A stretch of 64,000 nucleotides of DNA from Brachycybe producta (GCA_036925085.1 JAUPFP010000027.1:2469501-2533500), one strand, 5' to 3'; shown: positions 1 to 12,763, counted from the first letter of the stretch. The notes: generated by a model from the sequence alone, not told the origin. Made by a program: numbers and translations.

Positions 1-1312
1 CGCAGTGGAGGTGGTTATTTGTTAAGACATTTTTCATAAGTGATATCATAAATATAAGAATTAAACTTTTATTTTCAATTTTCATATTGTATTTTTGTTG
101 TTTTGTTCAAAAGTTATAAACAAATAAATTGGGGTGATTACTTTTGCTCCACCTTGTATAAGAAGAGGATTTGACCTGACAATTAATTTCACTTCAAAAC
201 TAAATTGAAAATCTTTAGAAATTATGAACTACTGTCTATAGCAAAAATATATAATATATATGAAAACACAAAATGAACAAAAACGGAACTTCCACGAACA
301 AAAGAAAGTCAAAAAGGTGGAAGTAGAAAAAAAAATCTTACAAATGAAAAACTTTCTCAAGGAAGTATAATTAACTACTTAAGACATTTAAGTTCATTGA
401 TATACATAATATATATATATTACACACGCATCCTCTTAAAAATATTTTTAAAAAAACACTTAAAACAATAAAAAATACAGGTACTTTTTTTTTAAAAAAA
501 ACTTATGGAAACAAAGCTTACAAATTGTTAAGTGTAGGTCACAAGAGAACGATTCCATTGGAAGGTTTACGACCAAAAAATATACATTTATTTTTAAATT
601 AAAATTTTGCTTCTTTATTAACATTTATGACATAATTTCAAAGCTGTAATTTGCAACCAAGATTTTGCATAATATGTTAATAAGTGTTAAAAATTGAACA
701 TTTTTTCTCGTCTTCTTTTTCTCCTAACTGTAAAATGAACTAGTTTTGTCATTAATTCTCTTATATCCATATATTTTCCTACCATTAAATAAGAACCGTT
801 TTTCAGGCAGCTTTAACATAGGCCTCGCTTTTGTCATGTTGAAAAGCAAATAAGACAACTTGTTAAAATTTAGTTAAGCATAATTATGTAGGTTATTCGT
901 TATTATGCATAGTAAACACATTTTGTTTCAGGTGCGCCCCTAGCTCTCATAATCAGAATCAGAATCAAGTAATATCATTGTTATAAAATATATTTAAAAC
1001 AAAACAAAAAAACGTAGGGGAGAAAAAAAAGAAGGTTCCTCGACCCCCTTTCGGCCACCTACCGGACACACCACAAGTAGTACCTACCTAACAAGATCGA
1101 GAGGTGTTTGCACTTGATAATGACTGGACTCACCTCCCTCCTTGCTTCTTAGATAATATTAACCAGTATTATTAGTCGATTGCCTCAAAAATAACGAATA
1201 CTTATATCTTCATATTTGTTGGAAAATTTAAAATAAAACTTAACTAGTTACATAAAAATACAAATCAATAAATAATTGAATTTTGGTATTAGTTATAATA
1301 ATTAGGACTCAG
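1..1312. other. Intergenic, no gene seen
   Basis: AT-rich DNA with short homopolymers. I see no frame with coding character, no RNA gene and no clear terminal repeats. Confidence 0.6.
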
Positions 1313-1625
1313 ATATTGATGCAACACCAAGCAAATGTTTCTCAATCTGTCGCTCAAGAGCCAATTTAGAAATAACAATCCAAGTTTAGATCAACCAACA
1401 ATTATAGTTTTTTTTTCAATCAAAAACACTGGTTAGAGGCTAGAACTCTAGTTGACAACTGATAGTAACTAGACATCTAGCCTCTAGCCAGTCTTTATTG
1501 ATTAGAAAAAAAGCATAATTGTAGTTGTTCTAATGATAATGATGTTGAAAATGAGATTCTAATTCACAATTGGCACTTGGGGCCACAAATTGAGAAACAT
1601 CTGCTTGATTTTGCATAAAAAGTGT
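1313..1625. repeat. Palindromic MITE, family B
   Basis: The left end (ATGCAACACCAAGCAAATG, then TCTCAATCTGT) is the inverted complement of the right end (GAGAAACATCTGCTTGAT, then TTGCATAAA). The centre holds a second dyad, AGAGGCTAGAACTCTAG against CTAGCCTCTAGCCAG. The same structure recurs near 2979, 16386, 19471 and 49717, so this is a dispersed foldback element without coding capacity. Confidence 0.75.
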
Positions 1626-1659
1626 TAAAACTCCAAGAAAATAAATAGCAAATGTTTTT

Positions 1660-1985
1660 TAAGGTGTTTTATGAACAGCTGATTTTCGAACTCTTAATTA
1701 TTATGCATTTAAGAACTAACACTAAGGAGATATTGAAAGTGTGTTAGAAAGTAGAACGGGTAGTTGAATCACTTTATAGAATTTTCATGTTGATATTTTT
1801 CAAAATAAGATTTTTATAGAAAAAAATTTAAAAAAAAATCACCTGTTTATTTCCAAACTGACATAATAATAATATATCAACATGAAAATACCTTTAAGTG
1901 ATTGAGTTACCCATTCTAATTTCTAAAACGTTTTCAAAGTTGCTCGTGGAAAGCCAAACAACCACAGTTTGATGGTTCTTTACAC
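1660..1985. repeat. Foldback MITE, family A
   Basis: It begins AAGGTGTTTTATGAACAGCT. Internal arms are near-complementary: GTGTTAGAAAGTAGAACGGG with TTTTCATGTTGATATTTTTC on one side, then ATATCAACATGAAAATACC and GTTACCCATTCTAATTTCT on the other. This is the commonest repeat family in the window. Confidence 0.75.
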
Positions 1986-2978
1986 TTTGATATCACCTTT
2001 AAATGCATCTCGTGTGTCGACGTTTGTGCCATTATTTCAAAATGCATCATTTCTTGTTTGCGCATCAATAAAATTGGAATGAATATTATGAAAAGTGACC
2101 GTTTTGATGTTTAATTTTTAAAAATGAGAAAGCTGATTATTATTAAGGATTAAAAAATGAATATAAAGCCCGAAAACAAATAAAAGCTTTTACCGCAAAT
2201 GTTTTGTTAACCTATTTGAACAACGTCGGTCAATGAATTTCAGGTATTTCTTTTTTTAAGACTACAGAAATTGAAAAATGAAAGCATAAAGAAATTTTAA
2301 TAAATACTAGAATTCATAGCCTACGGGAGAGAATTTCACTCTTTATTTTAATAATTCAATTTCTACATTCTTTATTGTGCATTTCAAGCCTCAAAAAATG
2401 AAATTTCATAATTTAGGTCTGGACGTCAAGTCAAATATAATTTAGCAAAATTTGTTACATTGTAACTATTGTAAAAATTAAATTATATATTGAGTCCTAA
2501 ATCTTAAAGACCCTTTTTTTTTGTTTATTTTTATGGCCTTTTCCGTTTGTGTAAGTAAAATAATTAATTTTTGATCGAAATCTTTTGTGCTCAAAAAAAG
2601 TAAATGAAAAGTGTATTCTTTGAAATTCATTAACCCAGATTCATTTAACGTTGTAAACAGAGGCGGGTTGTCTAAAGTCAAACCCAACATAATGGTATTA
2701 CACCATATATATATTCATACTGTGTATATTTATAGGCTTAACTACCTTACTGATTATACAAAGTTTAAAAAAAAATCAATTATAAAAGAAAACAAAATGT
2801 CAGTCAAATCAAAATTTAGGTCAGATTAAGATGTTTGTAAATATCAGAGAGATTCCTCTATTGACTGACACACACGAATCTCAATCTCTATCTCAACTCA
2901 CAAAGAAAATCGTACAATTTTCCACAATTACTCTTCCCATTGAATAATCTATCCTTATAAGTGATGATAAATGATGAC
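1986..2978. other. Intergenic, no gene seen
   Basis: AT-rich sequence. Short open frames at 2478-2829 overlap on opposite strands and have low-complexity composition, with no domain or signal I recognise. Confidence 0.5.
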
Positions 2979-3265
2979 TTTTATGGAATATCAAGCAAAT
3001 GTTTCTCAATTTGTGCCAATTGTGAAGTAATCATCATCATTAAAGTAACTGCAATTAGGCTTTTTTTTAAAAAAAAGGCTTGTTATAGAGGCTAGATGTC
3101 TACTTACTATTAGTTGTCAAATAAGAGTTCTAGCCTCACACCATGGTTTTTGATTAAAAAATATCATAATTGTTGGTTGATCGAAACGGGGGATTATTAC
3201 TTCTCAATTGGCCACTGGGCCACAAATTGAGAAACATTTGCTTGATATTGCATACAAATCCGAGC
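2979..3265. repeat. Palindromic MITE, family B
   Basis: The left end (TTTTATGGAATATCAAGCAA) is mirrored by the right end (TTGCTTGATATTGCATACAA). The inner AGGCTAGATGTC and GTTCTAGCCTCA arms also pair. Confidence 0.75.
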
Positions 3266-3329
3266 CCTATTAATAACAAATGATTACTGGTGATGATTAA
3301 GGCAACATTAATTATATTTATTCATGCAA

Positions 3330-3393
3330 TCATGGTTAGAGGCTAGAATTCGCCAAAAACTAGCCTTTAAGCCAGCCTTTTTGATTGTAAAAA
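3330..3393. repeat. Short palindrome, family G
   Basis: GGTTAGAGGCTAGAATTC is followed by an imperfect complement ending TAGCCTTTAAGCCAGCC and TTTTTGATTG. It matches the internal dyad of family B and stand-alone copies near 6500, 39250, 41030, 44430 and 47035. Confidence 0.55.
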
Positions 3394-4971
3394 GACATGC
3401 TAAAAAAGATAGAAGAAATCCAATTCAATCATAGAATGCATCTATTACCAAAGGGATGTAACTTTGGAGATAATAATTAATATAAATGCCATTTCAGGAA
3501 TGAGGCACCTACACAACTACACCTTACCATTAGGATATTAATTATGATATGCAATAAATTCACATAATAATAATAATGCACAAATACCTAATCATTATTA
3601 TTATAAGTTAGGATTGATCGATATTATAGAGGAAGTCACGATTCTTGATTATGTTCCAATTAATTTATAACTTTCATTTCAACAACAATTGTCAATTATT
3701 TTCAGTTAATTCTTTTTTAAAAATTTAACATTTTAAAAATCTAATATAAAATTTAGTAATAAAAGAAATACACATGGCATGCTCTCGACGCCTATCATAA
3801 ATTTGTAAAATTGGTTAACCATGACCAGAATAGCTGGTTCTTTTATAATTATGTAAAGTTGCATGTAGTCAGTCTCCTCCTTTCCGCCCTTAATTTTTTT
3901 TTATTTTAACAATTTATTTAATAAAATAAAATAGAACAACCTTTTCTTAAAATTAAAAAAAAATAAAAGTATGACAAAAAAAGTGTAATTTTTATACATT
4001 TTATAATTTATGGCATTCAAAGAATATCATTCTTTTTCACCTGTCAAAGTACAAGTAGTTTTTTTTAGTAAAACTTTCAAGATGAAACGGATTGGAACAA
4101 AACAATAATCAATTTATACACATTTTAAAACTTGTTTACTGGTTTTAACATTTTTACCGAGAAAAAAATCCTGAACAATTCTACAGTAGTTTAAAAATGG
4201 ATTATATAAACTTTTAAATAAATTTATTTGCAATTTTTTTTAAGAAAAACGACAAGAGTCAATTCATCATAATGGAATATTTATATGGAATGTAATAAGA
4301 AAATGTCTTTCCGCCCATTTGAACATACACTCAAGAAAAATACAAGTTTCTCACAAAATAAACACACGCCTGAAAAATGCATTATTATGTTTTTAACATG
4401 ATGAAAAACACTTAAATGCAATGATCCAGTTTTAAATGCAATGTGCATTTAATGAAATGAAATGTATAACACGAAATTCGACAGTGTATAACTAATGTTA
4501 GCGGGTGGGTTTTATTTTTTCAAACTAAAAATATTGAATTTTGAAAATGATGAAAAAAAAAAATTTCTGTAAATTTTTCTTCTTCAGAAACCGAACGTGC
4601 GAATTAGTTAAGCTATCTTTTAAAAAATTAAATATATTGACCCAACCCCTCTGAGATCTTAAAGAACATCATTAACACAGATAATTAAAAGTAACTAACT
4701 AATCTTCTGATTATTTTTTATTAATCCTTCCAAAAGTGGGTTCTTCTTCTTATTAATTAATAAGATTAGAATAAATAATTACAACTAAAAGCAAGAAAAA
4801 TACTTGCAATTTTTTTTAATTTGAAAATGAACATGTTCGTTAATTTAATGGCAACAAAACGTTTAACTTCCTTGATAATTATTATATTGGGCCATAATTA
4901 TAATGCTAACTATAAAGTTTTGTTGTGTGCAATAAAACTCATTATTCAATAATAGTCATTAGTAGGGGGTC
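3394..4971. other. Intergenic, no gene seen
   Basis: AT-rich non-coding sequence. No supported gene, RNA gene or clear terminal inverted repeats. Confidence 0.5.
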
Positions 4972-5033
4972 GGATTTTTATGCAATATTAATGCAAATCC
5001 TTCTCAATCTGTGGCCCAAGTGCCAAAGCTTAG
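4972..5033. repeat. Family B MITE, one end only
   Basis: GGATTTTTATGCAATATTAA, then TCTCAATCTGTGGCCCAAG matches the family B terminus. The rest is missing, so this is a solo end or truncated copy. Confidence 0.6.
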
Positions 5034-5290
5034 TTTTAGTTTAAATATGCATAAAGTTCCATAATTTCACTTATTTCTTTAAAAACAAATACTACTGCTT
5101 TTACCATATTAATACACATTCTTAATTGGACCATAATAAACGACCATATTTTGGGGTTTACCTTGCACATTTGAATCAAAGCTTCGGCCACACTACTCAT
5201 ATATAAGTGGACGTACACGTGTATATATATATATTCAGTGTACACGTACTACTGTAGAAATTTTTTTGAAAATCTACAGTTTCATGGGAC

Positions 5291-5316
5291 ATAATAATAA
5301 TAATAATAATAATAAT
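5291..5316. repeat. (ATA)n microsatellite
   Basis: An uninterrupted ATA/AAT run of about 26 bp. Confidence 0.9.
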
Positions 5317-6495
5317 TCTATTCTAGCGTGCTATAGATTGTATCCATTGAATAACCAACCATCAAGACAGCTGATCATGGGTGGTCAAATTCCTTTTAAC
5401 CACAATTAAGGACCTACATAGTTCAAACTGAGCACACAGCCATTTAATTACAATTATTTAAATCTAAATGTTAAAATATTAAAAGACCTATTTTAAAGCT
5501 CAACTCTTGCTGAGTGTATGTGTGATTAAAATCAACAGCAAACTACATTAATATGAAAGGGAATAAAATGAGAAAGAAAGAAAAAGGAAACCAGTTTTCT
5601 ATATTAAGAAAAAATAGTCTAAGATGCAGAAAATGGAGTTCCATTCATTGAAAACAGTTGTTGTAGTTGTAACCGTCCCAAATGTGAATAATAAAATTCA
5701 AGAATCATGACGAAACTACTTTTACATAGAAAAAGTATATACAGTCCTTCTGTATAGAAAATAACAAAATGGACACAAAAGAACATAATATTTTGCAAGC
5801 ACTATACATATTTTTGGCATAGTCCTCTTTTCTACAACCCTTTGAATCTTATTAAAAATCTTTTTAGCAAAAAAAAAAGTTGGACTCTTGCAACAAAAAG
5901 ACAATAAAAAACTACCATAGAAAAAGCGTTCTTATAAGTGTATGGATGTATTTTTGACATGACGTAAATCACGCTTTTCTTTTAAATTAGAACGAAGATG
6001 AAGAAGAAGAAAAAAAAAGGTAGACAATGATAAGAAAAAAAATGGAGGCGGGAAAATAATAGGCCATCGACCCGAAAGAAGCAGAAGAAGAAGAAGAAAA
6101 TGTTTGCAAATGACTACACCTGGTCTAGCTACAAAACCTGAGCACTCACTGTCTATTGCAAGGGGCCTCGTGAAACATGTTTTACAAAGCCCCGTTAAGG
6201 GCAAACAATATGTCCATATTCAATTTATTCATTTAATTATGCATATCTAAATATATTAAATTTGGATTTAATATAATGGGTTAGCGAGTGAGAAAATTTA
6301 GTAAATTTTAGTAAATTTCAAATTTGTTCAGATATTAAGTAAGAACGTCAGTTTTATATTGTTTCATGTCCTTAAGTGGACTCCGTATAATTCAACTCAA
6401 CGCGTTTAACTTGAATGCATTTTAGCTCAAGTGTATTTATTATACAATGAAACGTCAGAGGCTTAAAAAAATCACAGTGTTTTTCTTGCGAAATC
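5317..6495. other. Intergenic, no gene seen
   Basis: Contains purine-rich AAGAAG stretches near 6000-6100 that create low-complexity open frames on the opposite strand. No credible gene structure is seen. Confidence 0.5.
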
Positions 6496-6562
6496 AATAA
6501 GAGTTTTTAGAGGCTAGAGTTACCCTCTGACCTCTAACCAGTCTCTTCGACTGCAAACATGA
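6496..6562. repeat. Short palindrome, family G
   Basis: TTTTTAGAGGCTAGAGTTAC is followed by a complement ending CTGACCTCTAACCAGTCTC. Confidence 0.55.
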
Positions 6563-7169
6563 CTACTGTAAAACAAAGAAGTAATGTCTTTAGGTGTGTT
6601 TGACTTGTGATTCTTAATAAAACTTCACTTGTCTATCATCATCTATGATATTTGTACAAAAAAAACAAATGTTTAACAATGTGCAAAAAGGACAGGGTAA
6701 TTTCAAATGTGTTTAATTTCCTATCCAATTATGAACTTAAAAAAAAAAGAATTTTGCTTTTGGGTGTCAAACACATTATATTAAACAAAAGATAATTAAG
6801 AAATGGATTTTTAACAATAGAATAAGCAATTCTCTCTCAACTGACCGAAGAACCAGAACCGTCCTTAGAAGAAAAATAAAATCAGACTGTGTATTAAATT
6901 ATGTATTATTTCGTACTATTTCAAGTAAAATAAAAATGAAATTAATATTTAACGGTTTTCTTGGTTATTCCACGTTTCAGAAGAACAATGTTAATAAATA
7001 ATATTTCCAATACAAAAATTAACTGCAATTAAACAGTTAACCACAGTTAATTTTCTAGTGAAAACAAATGTGGTTGCTGTACATTAGCCATGGTGACATT
7101 TTTGAACAATAGAGTTAAACTCAACTACATCGACACAATGTGATTAGCCAACTTTTAAACTGTTCATTT

Positions 7170-7630
7170 TAGTAGATACCCTTTTGGATGTGATTCAGCT
7201 ACCCTTCTAGTTTCTAAAACACTTTCAAGTTTGCTTGTTTTCTTCTTTAATTTGTTTTTGAAAGTGTGTTTTGAAAAATAGAATGATAGCTCAATCACCT
7301 TAAAGATATTTTCAAAATAAACCTTTTATGGTAGTTTGAAAATGAGCCAACTTTAAAAATTATACGATATGTAAAATGAAGAAAAACTTGAATGTGCATT
7401 TTTAGAAACTAGAAGGGGCAGCTAAATCCCTTCGAAGTATTTTGTTGTTGACATCTTTCAAAATCAGCTTTTTGTGTGTGTTTGAAAATGACACAATTTG
7501 AAGCAGACGACATTTTTTTTTAATATTTGTCTACAAAAAATTTATTTTGAAAGATATCAACATGAAAATACGCATTTAAGTGATTGAGCTACCCCTTCTA
7601 GTTTCTAAAACACATCCAAGTTTTTCTTCA
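7170..7630. repeat. Compound foldback MITE, family A
   Basis: Several family A arms lie in succession: CTACCCTTCTAGTTTCTAAA at the left, TTTTTAGAAACTAGAAGGGG in the middle and AAGATATCAACATGAAAATA with CCCTTCTAGTTTCTAAAACA at the right. The arrangement suggests one copy inserted in or next to another. Confidence 0.65.
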
Positions 7631-7636
7631 TTTTAC

Positions 7637-7662
7637 CTCTCTCTCTCTCTCTCTCTCTCTCT
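7637..7662. repeat. (CT)n microsatellite
   Basis: Uninterrupted CT dinucleotide run at the edge of the family A cluster. Confidence 0.9.
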
Positions 7663-8717
7663 GTTCATAGATCATCTTAAACCAAATTTATATAAATTAA
7701 CAGATGTTTTTTCTGCTAGAATATTTTTTAAAATTGTGTCAGAAAAAATGTATAAAATTTCAAAATATTAAAACGAAACTGAAAGCATTTTTTTTTGAAT
7801 CGCTACGAATGTTCAGTTGCATAAATAATTACACACAATTTGCAAAATAACGCCATGATTTTATATATTATTATTTCAAATTTAATTTCTAATGTTAAAA
7901 TAATTTACAAGTGAGCAATGTCAAAGTGCTCCAACAAATTGGATCCATCTATTCAATATAATTATTAATTAAGTATAGTAATTACACTTTGAAGAAGAAA
8001 AAAATTATTAGAAACACTCTAGTAAAAATGCTATTATTTACAATTGGATTTAGAAAAAAAAGAAATCCAAATCCATATATATTTTTTTCTATCAAGCATG
8101 AATTTGTAAAAAAAAAATTAATAACTATTTCACAACAGTCAATGACTTTATACTATTTTTTTAAACTAACATAAGAATACTAACATATAAGAATACGGTA
8201 TGTCATCAGCACTCTGCAGAAAAAAAAAAAAGTTTATTAACTCATTTGGAATTAGAAAACAATTTAAACCTATTTAAGTTGTTAATAATTGCCTGATTAA
8301 TTCAATTTCATTTTAGAAATTTATTGGCAACCAAAACGTTTAATTTTTTTTTATTATCAAATTATTATAATAAAATGGGGAAATAAAATGAATACTTTGA
8401 AAATGAGGTCTAAGCTTCAGTAGTATGTGGCCCTCCCCCCTTGTAAATACAAGTAGACAGGTTGGTGTCATCCCTGTCATGTTAAACATAACACATAATA
8501 TACAATGTATACTATCTTAGATAGGAATCTTTTTTTTTTTTGGTACAAAATAAAATTCCTAACCTTGTATGGCCCTTTAACTTCTTACATCATGAGTAGC
8601 AAGTTTTACCTGACATTCTTTTAATATAAAAAATAATTCGTATAGAGACCTACCTGCTTATACACACAAATTTATTTAGATTTCAAATTTTGAAACTCAC
8701 AGGTGCATATGACCTGT
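7663..8717. other. Intergenic, no gene seen
   Basis: AT-rich sequence with homopolymers. Nothing coding is supported. Confidence 0.5.
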
Positions 8718-8738
8718 GGGGGGGGGGGGGGGGGGGGG
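8718..8738. repeat. Poly-G tract, 21 nt
   Basis: An unbroken run of 21 G in an AT-rich context. It is a candidate G-quadruplex-forming tract; assembly length may be unreliable. Confidence 0.9.
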
Positions 8739-8849
8739 AAATACCACAATTAAAACAACTAGTGACACCTGTCTGCTAATAAAGTCAACACATTTAAGGC
8801 GCAAATTTTAATTTTGAAGTCACCTAATATCAAGAAGGTTAGAAAGAAT

Positions 8850-9556
8850 AAGGGGAGACAACATCACGTGACATTAGTGAAGCCAAAAATTTGGGTGGGA
8901 GGAAAATAGTCGCCATCTTGTTCAGACCCAGCACTACATCTGTGCTAGTAGTTTTTATATTCATGAATCAAATATAAATTGTATTGGAATATATTGCACC
9001 CTAAATTTTCATTGCCACTCGTCTGGTTCACTCGCAATAAATTTTCGAAGTTAAACATTCATGACTCATGAGGAACCATAGTTGTACTTCAACTACGTCC
9101 ACTCTGAATGGCGTAACTTATGTAGATTTCCGACAAAAAAAATACATTAATGTTGGCATACAAATATATATTTTTTATTTCATTTAATGTAAATAAAGTT
9201 CTTTAAGAAATAAAGAAAATAACATCATACGATGCTCCCCCACTAGGTTGGTGACGCCATACAGCACGTACGTCACTGACGTAGTGGGCGAGCAGCTATC
9301 AAGAAGTTCCAGACTTTCTCCAGAGTGGTGCCGCGCTGCGCTGCACTGCCGCTCTAATGGACAGTGCTCCATTCATTTACATGCATTTTGTTTGGGAGCC
9401 GTTTTTTTCTGTGCCGCATCTATCATGAAACTTAATATATCAATATTCTTCTGGGTCTCAAAAAGATGGCCGATAAGCCACACCCCTCCATTTCCACCCC
9501 AAAAACTTGACTTCACTCAATAACATGAGTGGAAGTAGTAAATATTGTCTCCCCTT
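8850..9556. mobile_element. TIR element with AAGGGGAGAC termini
   Basis: The left end AAGGGGAGACAA and the right end TTGTCTCCCCTT are exact inverted complements. Homology continues inward: AGTGAAGCCAAAAATTTGG and CGCCATCTT on the left pair with AAGATGGCCG and CAAAAACTTGACTTCACT on the right. The core near 9230-9380 is GC-richer than its surroundings and holds a smaller palindrome. No transposase frame is seen, so it is a non-autonomous DNA transposon. I did not find a clear target duplication and do not assign a superfamily. Confidence 0.65.
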
Positions 9557-9639
9557 CCTCCCTGGCTAATATTTCTGTGCTTTCAGCTACAAGTCTGCCC
9601 TCTAGGAGCTCTAACTAAAAACTAAAACTTTAGTTAAAA

Positions 9640-9872
9640 ATTTAAGAAGTTTTATGAATAGTTGATTTTGCAAACTTTGGGTTTATTCCTGTTAATATCT
9701 TTCAAAATAAACTTTACATAATTTATAGACAAAAAATAAAAAAATATCGACTGCTTAAAGTTTGGTTATTTACAAACTGGCATAAAAAAGCTTATTTTAA
9801 AAATGTTAAAATAAGCATGAAAATTCCCTGTAGTGATTGAGCTACCCTTTTAATTTATAAAACATTTTTACA
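9640..9872. repeat. Foldback MITE, family A
   Basis: Left end AAGAAGTTTTATGAATAGTT; arms include ATATCTTTCAAAATAAAC and the closing GATTGAGCTACCCTTTTAAT. Confidence 0.65.
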
Positions 9873-9999
9873 TCAGTAAAAATAATAAAATAAATAATAA
9901 TTGCCAAGAAAGCCTGTAGCAGAGGAACATTAAGAAATTAAAGAATTTGAAATGTATTTTCAAAACTAGAAAATAGAAACCCTTTGGGCGGTATTAAGG

Positions 10000-10385
10000 A
10001 AGTTGAGCATGTGCTGCTTATGAGCAGCTAGCTACTAAAAAAACGCTGAGTACGTGCTCGATTTTCATATGAACAAAATTGCTTCAAGGAGACCGAGCAC
10101 CTACTCTGGCAATATAAGTAGATGTTCACTTTCAGCTCATACGCTCGTAGAATTGGCCCTATACATAATTCTCAAAATGTGGAGCACCTACTCATTTTTA
10201 TTCATATGAAAAAAGAAAAACATGCTCACAGTTTGTGCAGATGCTCATAACATGAAAAGGTGCTCCAATGTCTAAGCATCTTATTCGTACATTGTATTCA
10301 TTACAATGCGAGCATCTGCTACAAAAAAACTTGAGCAAAGAGCAGGTACTCAATTTTATTAATATCAGTCAGTATGTTCTGATAT
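10000..10385. repeat. GAGCA/TGCTC motif-rich inverted region
   Basis: Many GAGCANNTGCT, GAGCACCTACTC and GTGCTC-type words occur in both orientations within under 400 bp, together with repeated TTCATATGAA. It looks like a degenerate palindromic element or array. No coding frame is present. Confidence 0.45.
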
Positions 10386-10486
10386 ACCTGATTAGATGAT
10401 GCATTGTCTGAAAATTCGAAAAATGAGTATATGAAATTAGAACTATGTTATGCCAGCCTTTTTGCGACTACAATAGACTACTAATG

Positions 10487-10645
10487 ACAAAGGGTTGTGT
10501 TCTAAATGATTGCTAACTGGGAGATAAGTCAAAGCTAGTGCTAAACTCATCAACTTTTTAATGAAAAAATTTCTATTAAAAGTTAATGAGTTTAGTACTA
10601 GCTTTGAGTTATCTTACAGAAGATTACGACACAAATTGTCTGTTT
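10487..10645. repeat. Palindromic MITE, family F
   Basis: GTCAAAGCTAGTGCTAAACT is mirrored by GTTAATGAGTTTAGTACTAG and GCTTTGAGTTATC. Related copies lie near 21655 and 42995. Confidence 0.65.
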
Positions 10646-11639
10646 GAAGTCATCTTCAGTTCTATAAGTTGCTTATTTGCAATTCAAATTAAACATCATT
10701 TGTGGACACACTGTAGATTTAAATATGACGATTTGATCAATTATGATAACACTGAGAAAAATTAAAGTAACCAAGGTTAGTTTTTGTTGGTGCCAGGAGC
10801 TAAATGTTGTTAATATGTAATCAAAGTTGCCCACCATCATCACGTGATATCTTGGAAACTTAGTTGCAGTTGGTTAGAGAAAGTCTTTTTTTGAGAAAAA
10901 AAAACAGGTCACAAGGGGTTTTTTTTGAAATAGGTTTCTTAATAAATAACAAAATAAATACAAGTAGTAGTTGAAAAACAACAAAAGACAACATCACACA
11001 AGTAAAAGTGAGGAGAGAGAGAGAGAGAGAGAAAAAACAACAACACTGGATTGCATTCAACCAGGTGAGACAAACACAAATCTAACTAAGTAACAAAGGT
11101 AAGTCCATTCAATTATAAAACCAATAATGTATCAGAGGTGTAACATTTTTCATTGCATCATTCATATAATTGTCATTGTTTTAATTATAGGTTAAATAGA
11201 AATTTAAAAAAAGAAATTAACAATTACGCCAGCTTACTTAATTGGGATTTAATAGAAATAAACACAAAGCCACCACAATATGACCACTGAATGGAACAAA
11301 GCATTGATCGTTGTCTTTTAAAAATCATATGTAAATTAGTTATCAAAATTTGGTCAATTTCTAACAAAGTTGACAATTTTATTAATAATAATGGAAGTGA
11401 GAATTTCTAGCAAAAATAAATGTGCGACTTCTTCAACATTTAAACAGTTAACTCAAGGCTCACTTTTATAGATTGCAATGACTAATACTTTATAAAATGG
11501 CCTTCAAATCTATTGCGGAATATTTACAATTTATCCTCTTAAATATAAGGACATGTTAATATTTAAAAAAAAATTAATAGAAAAAATGTAAATGTAAGGA
11601 AAATTAAATAAGAATCCCCCAACCAACATTTTAAAATGT
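10646..11639. other. Intergenic, simple repeats only
   Basis: Contains a (GA)n run at about 11013-11032. GT-containing words near 11065 and 11100 could be splice donors of an untranslated exon of the 14-kb gene, but nothing confirms this. Confidence 0.4.
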
Positions 11640-11905
11640 GTAAGCAGCTTAGAGGGCCTATGACAGATGGACTATTTCATCCAAAAGGCAGCATACGAAA
11701 GTACATTTGTCAAAATAACCTATTATCACCTACAATAATAACAGTTTTTCCCATTCAAATTGTAAAATTCAATGGAAAGGCAACTCAACAATTTATTTGA
11801 ATTTTCGCATGCTGCTTTTAAACTAAATAGTTCCTCTGCCACAGGTCCTCTAGACTGCTTGCAGAGTAATTATTCAAACTTAAATTCAAGATTAGCGTAT
11901 ATGCC
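11640..11905. repeat. Inverted retroelement 3'-end pair
   Basis: The left half reads GCAGCTTAGAGGGCCTATG, then ACAGATGGAC. The right half ends CTCTGCCACAGGTCCTCTAG, then ACTGCTTGCAGAGTAATT. Both resemble the tail of the non-LTR fragment at 17318-17615 (CTGTCATAGGCCTATTTGGC), in opposite orientations. Confidence 0.45.
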
Positions 11906-12289
11906 TTATATAAATACATTAGCTTCTTTACAAATCCCCCACTGATCCTCTAGAAGTCAACTCCATTGTCAAATTACCCTAGAAAAACAACTTGGGTACC
12001 ACATTCTGCAGGAACACCGTGCATAAAATCGTTTAATCTAACCTTTTTTACTGCGAAAACACCAGAAATTAAGTAATTAATTTTTATGCTAAACTCGTTT
12101 CGATATTTGTCTTTTTCAGAGAATTCAAGAAAAATTGCCTCGGGTTAAATTGAAAGTGGAAGGACAAAATAGATAAGTTTCAATCTTGCAAGATGGAAAT
12201 CCCCACACACGTAAGCCAATTAAAGTACTGTAGATGACAGACAATCACGCAATCATTGAATGAGAAATCGAAATTGATTCCTTCTTTAT

Positions 12290-12615
12290 TATTAAGGTGT
12301 TTTATCAACAGGTAATTTTCTTTCCTTCTTTGGATATTCAGTGTTTTCAGAAGAGCGCAACACTATAAAGAGAAATTTAAAGTGTGTTAGAAACTAGAAC
12401 GGGTAGCTGAATCATTCAATAGTATTTTTGTCTACACGTTGATATTTTTTTCAAAATAAACGTTTTTTTTATTATAGAGATCAATTAAAAATATCGTCTG
12501 CATAAAGTTGAATTATTTTAACAAGGCTTAAAAAGCTTAAATCGAGAAATAGCAACATGAAAATACTATATTAAGTGACTGAGCTATCCTTCTAGTTTCT
12601 AAAATCCTCTTAATT
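12290..12615. repeat. Foldback MITE, family A
   Basis: Starts TTAAGGTGTTTTATCAACAG; arms include GTGTGTTAGAAACTAGAACG and TATCCTTCTAGTTTCTAAA. Confidence 0.7.
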
Positions 12616-12744
12616 TTACGCTTTAGACTTTAAAGTGATTTTAAGTTGAGTACAAGAATTGAACCACAAATCGACTACCACCACCATGAAATATTTTCAG
12701 GTGAAATTTGAAAACCTCATAAAAAAAAAACAAATTTCAGCCAT

Positions 12745-12763
12745 ACCTACCTACCTACCTACT
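12745..12763. repeat. (CTAC)n microsatellite
   Basis: Four to five tandem CTAC units. Confidence 0.85.

Noticed and set aside
5932..6204. 90-codon minus frame beginning MPLTGLCKTCF
   Set aside because: Arises from purine-rich AAGAAG runs; no start context, domain or signal.
9184..9523. Overlapping frames on both strands in a GC-richer patch
   Set aside because: They lie inside the TIR element at 8850-9556 and show no known domain.
11013..11110. Possible 5' untranslated exons with GTGAGA and GTAAGT words
   Set aside because: No promoter, acceptor or link to the 14-kb gene can be shown from sequence.
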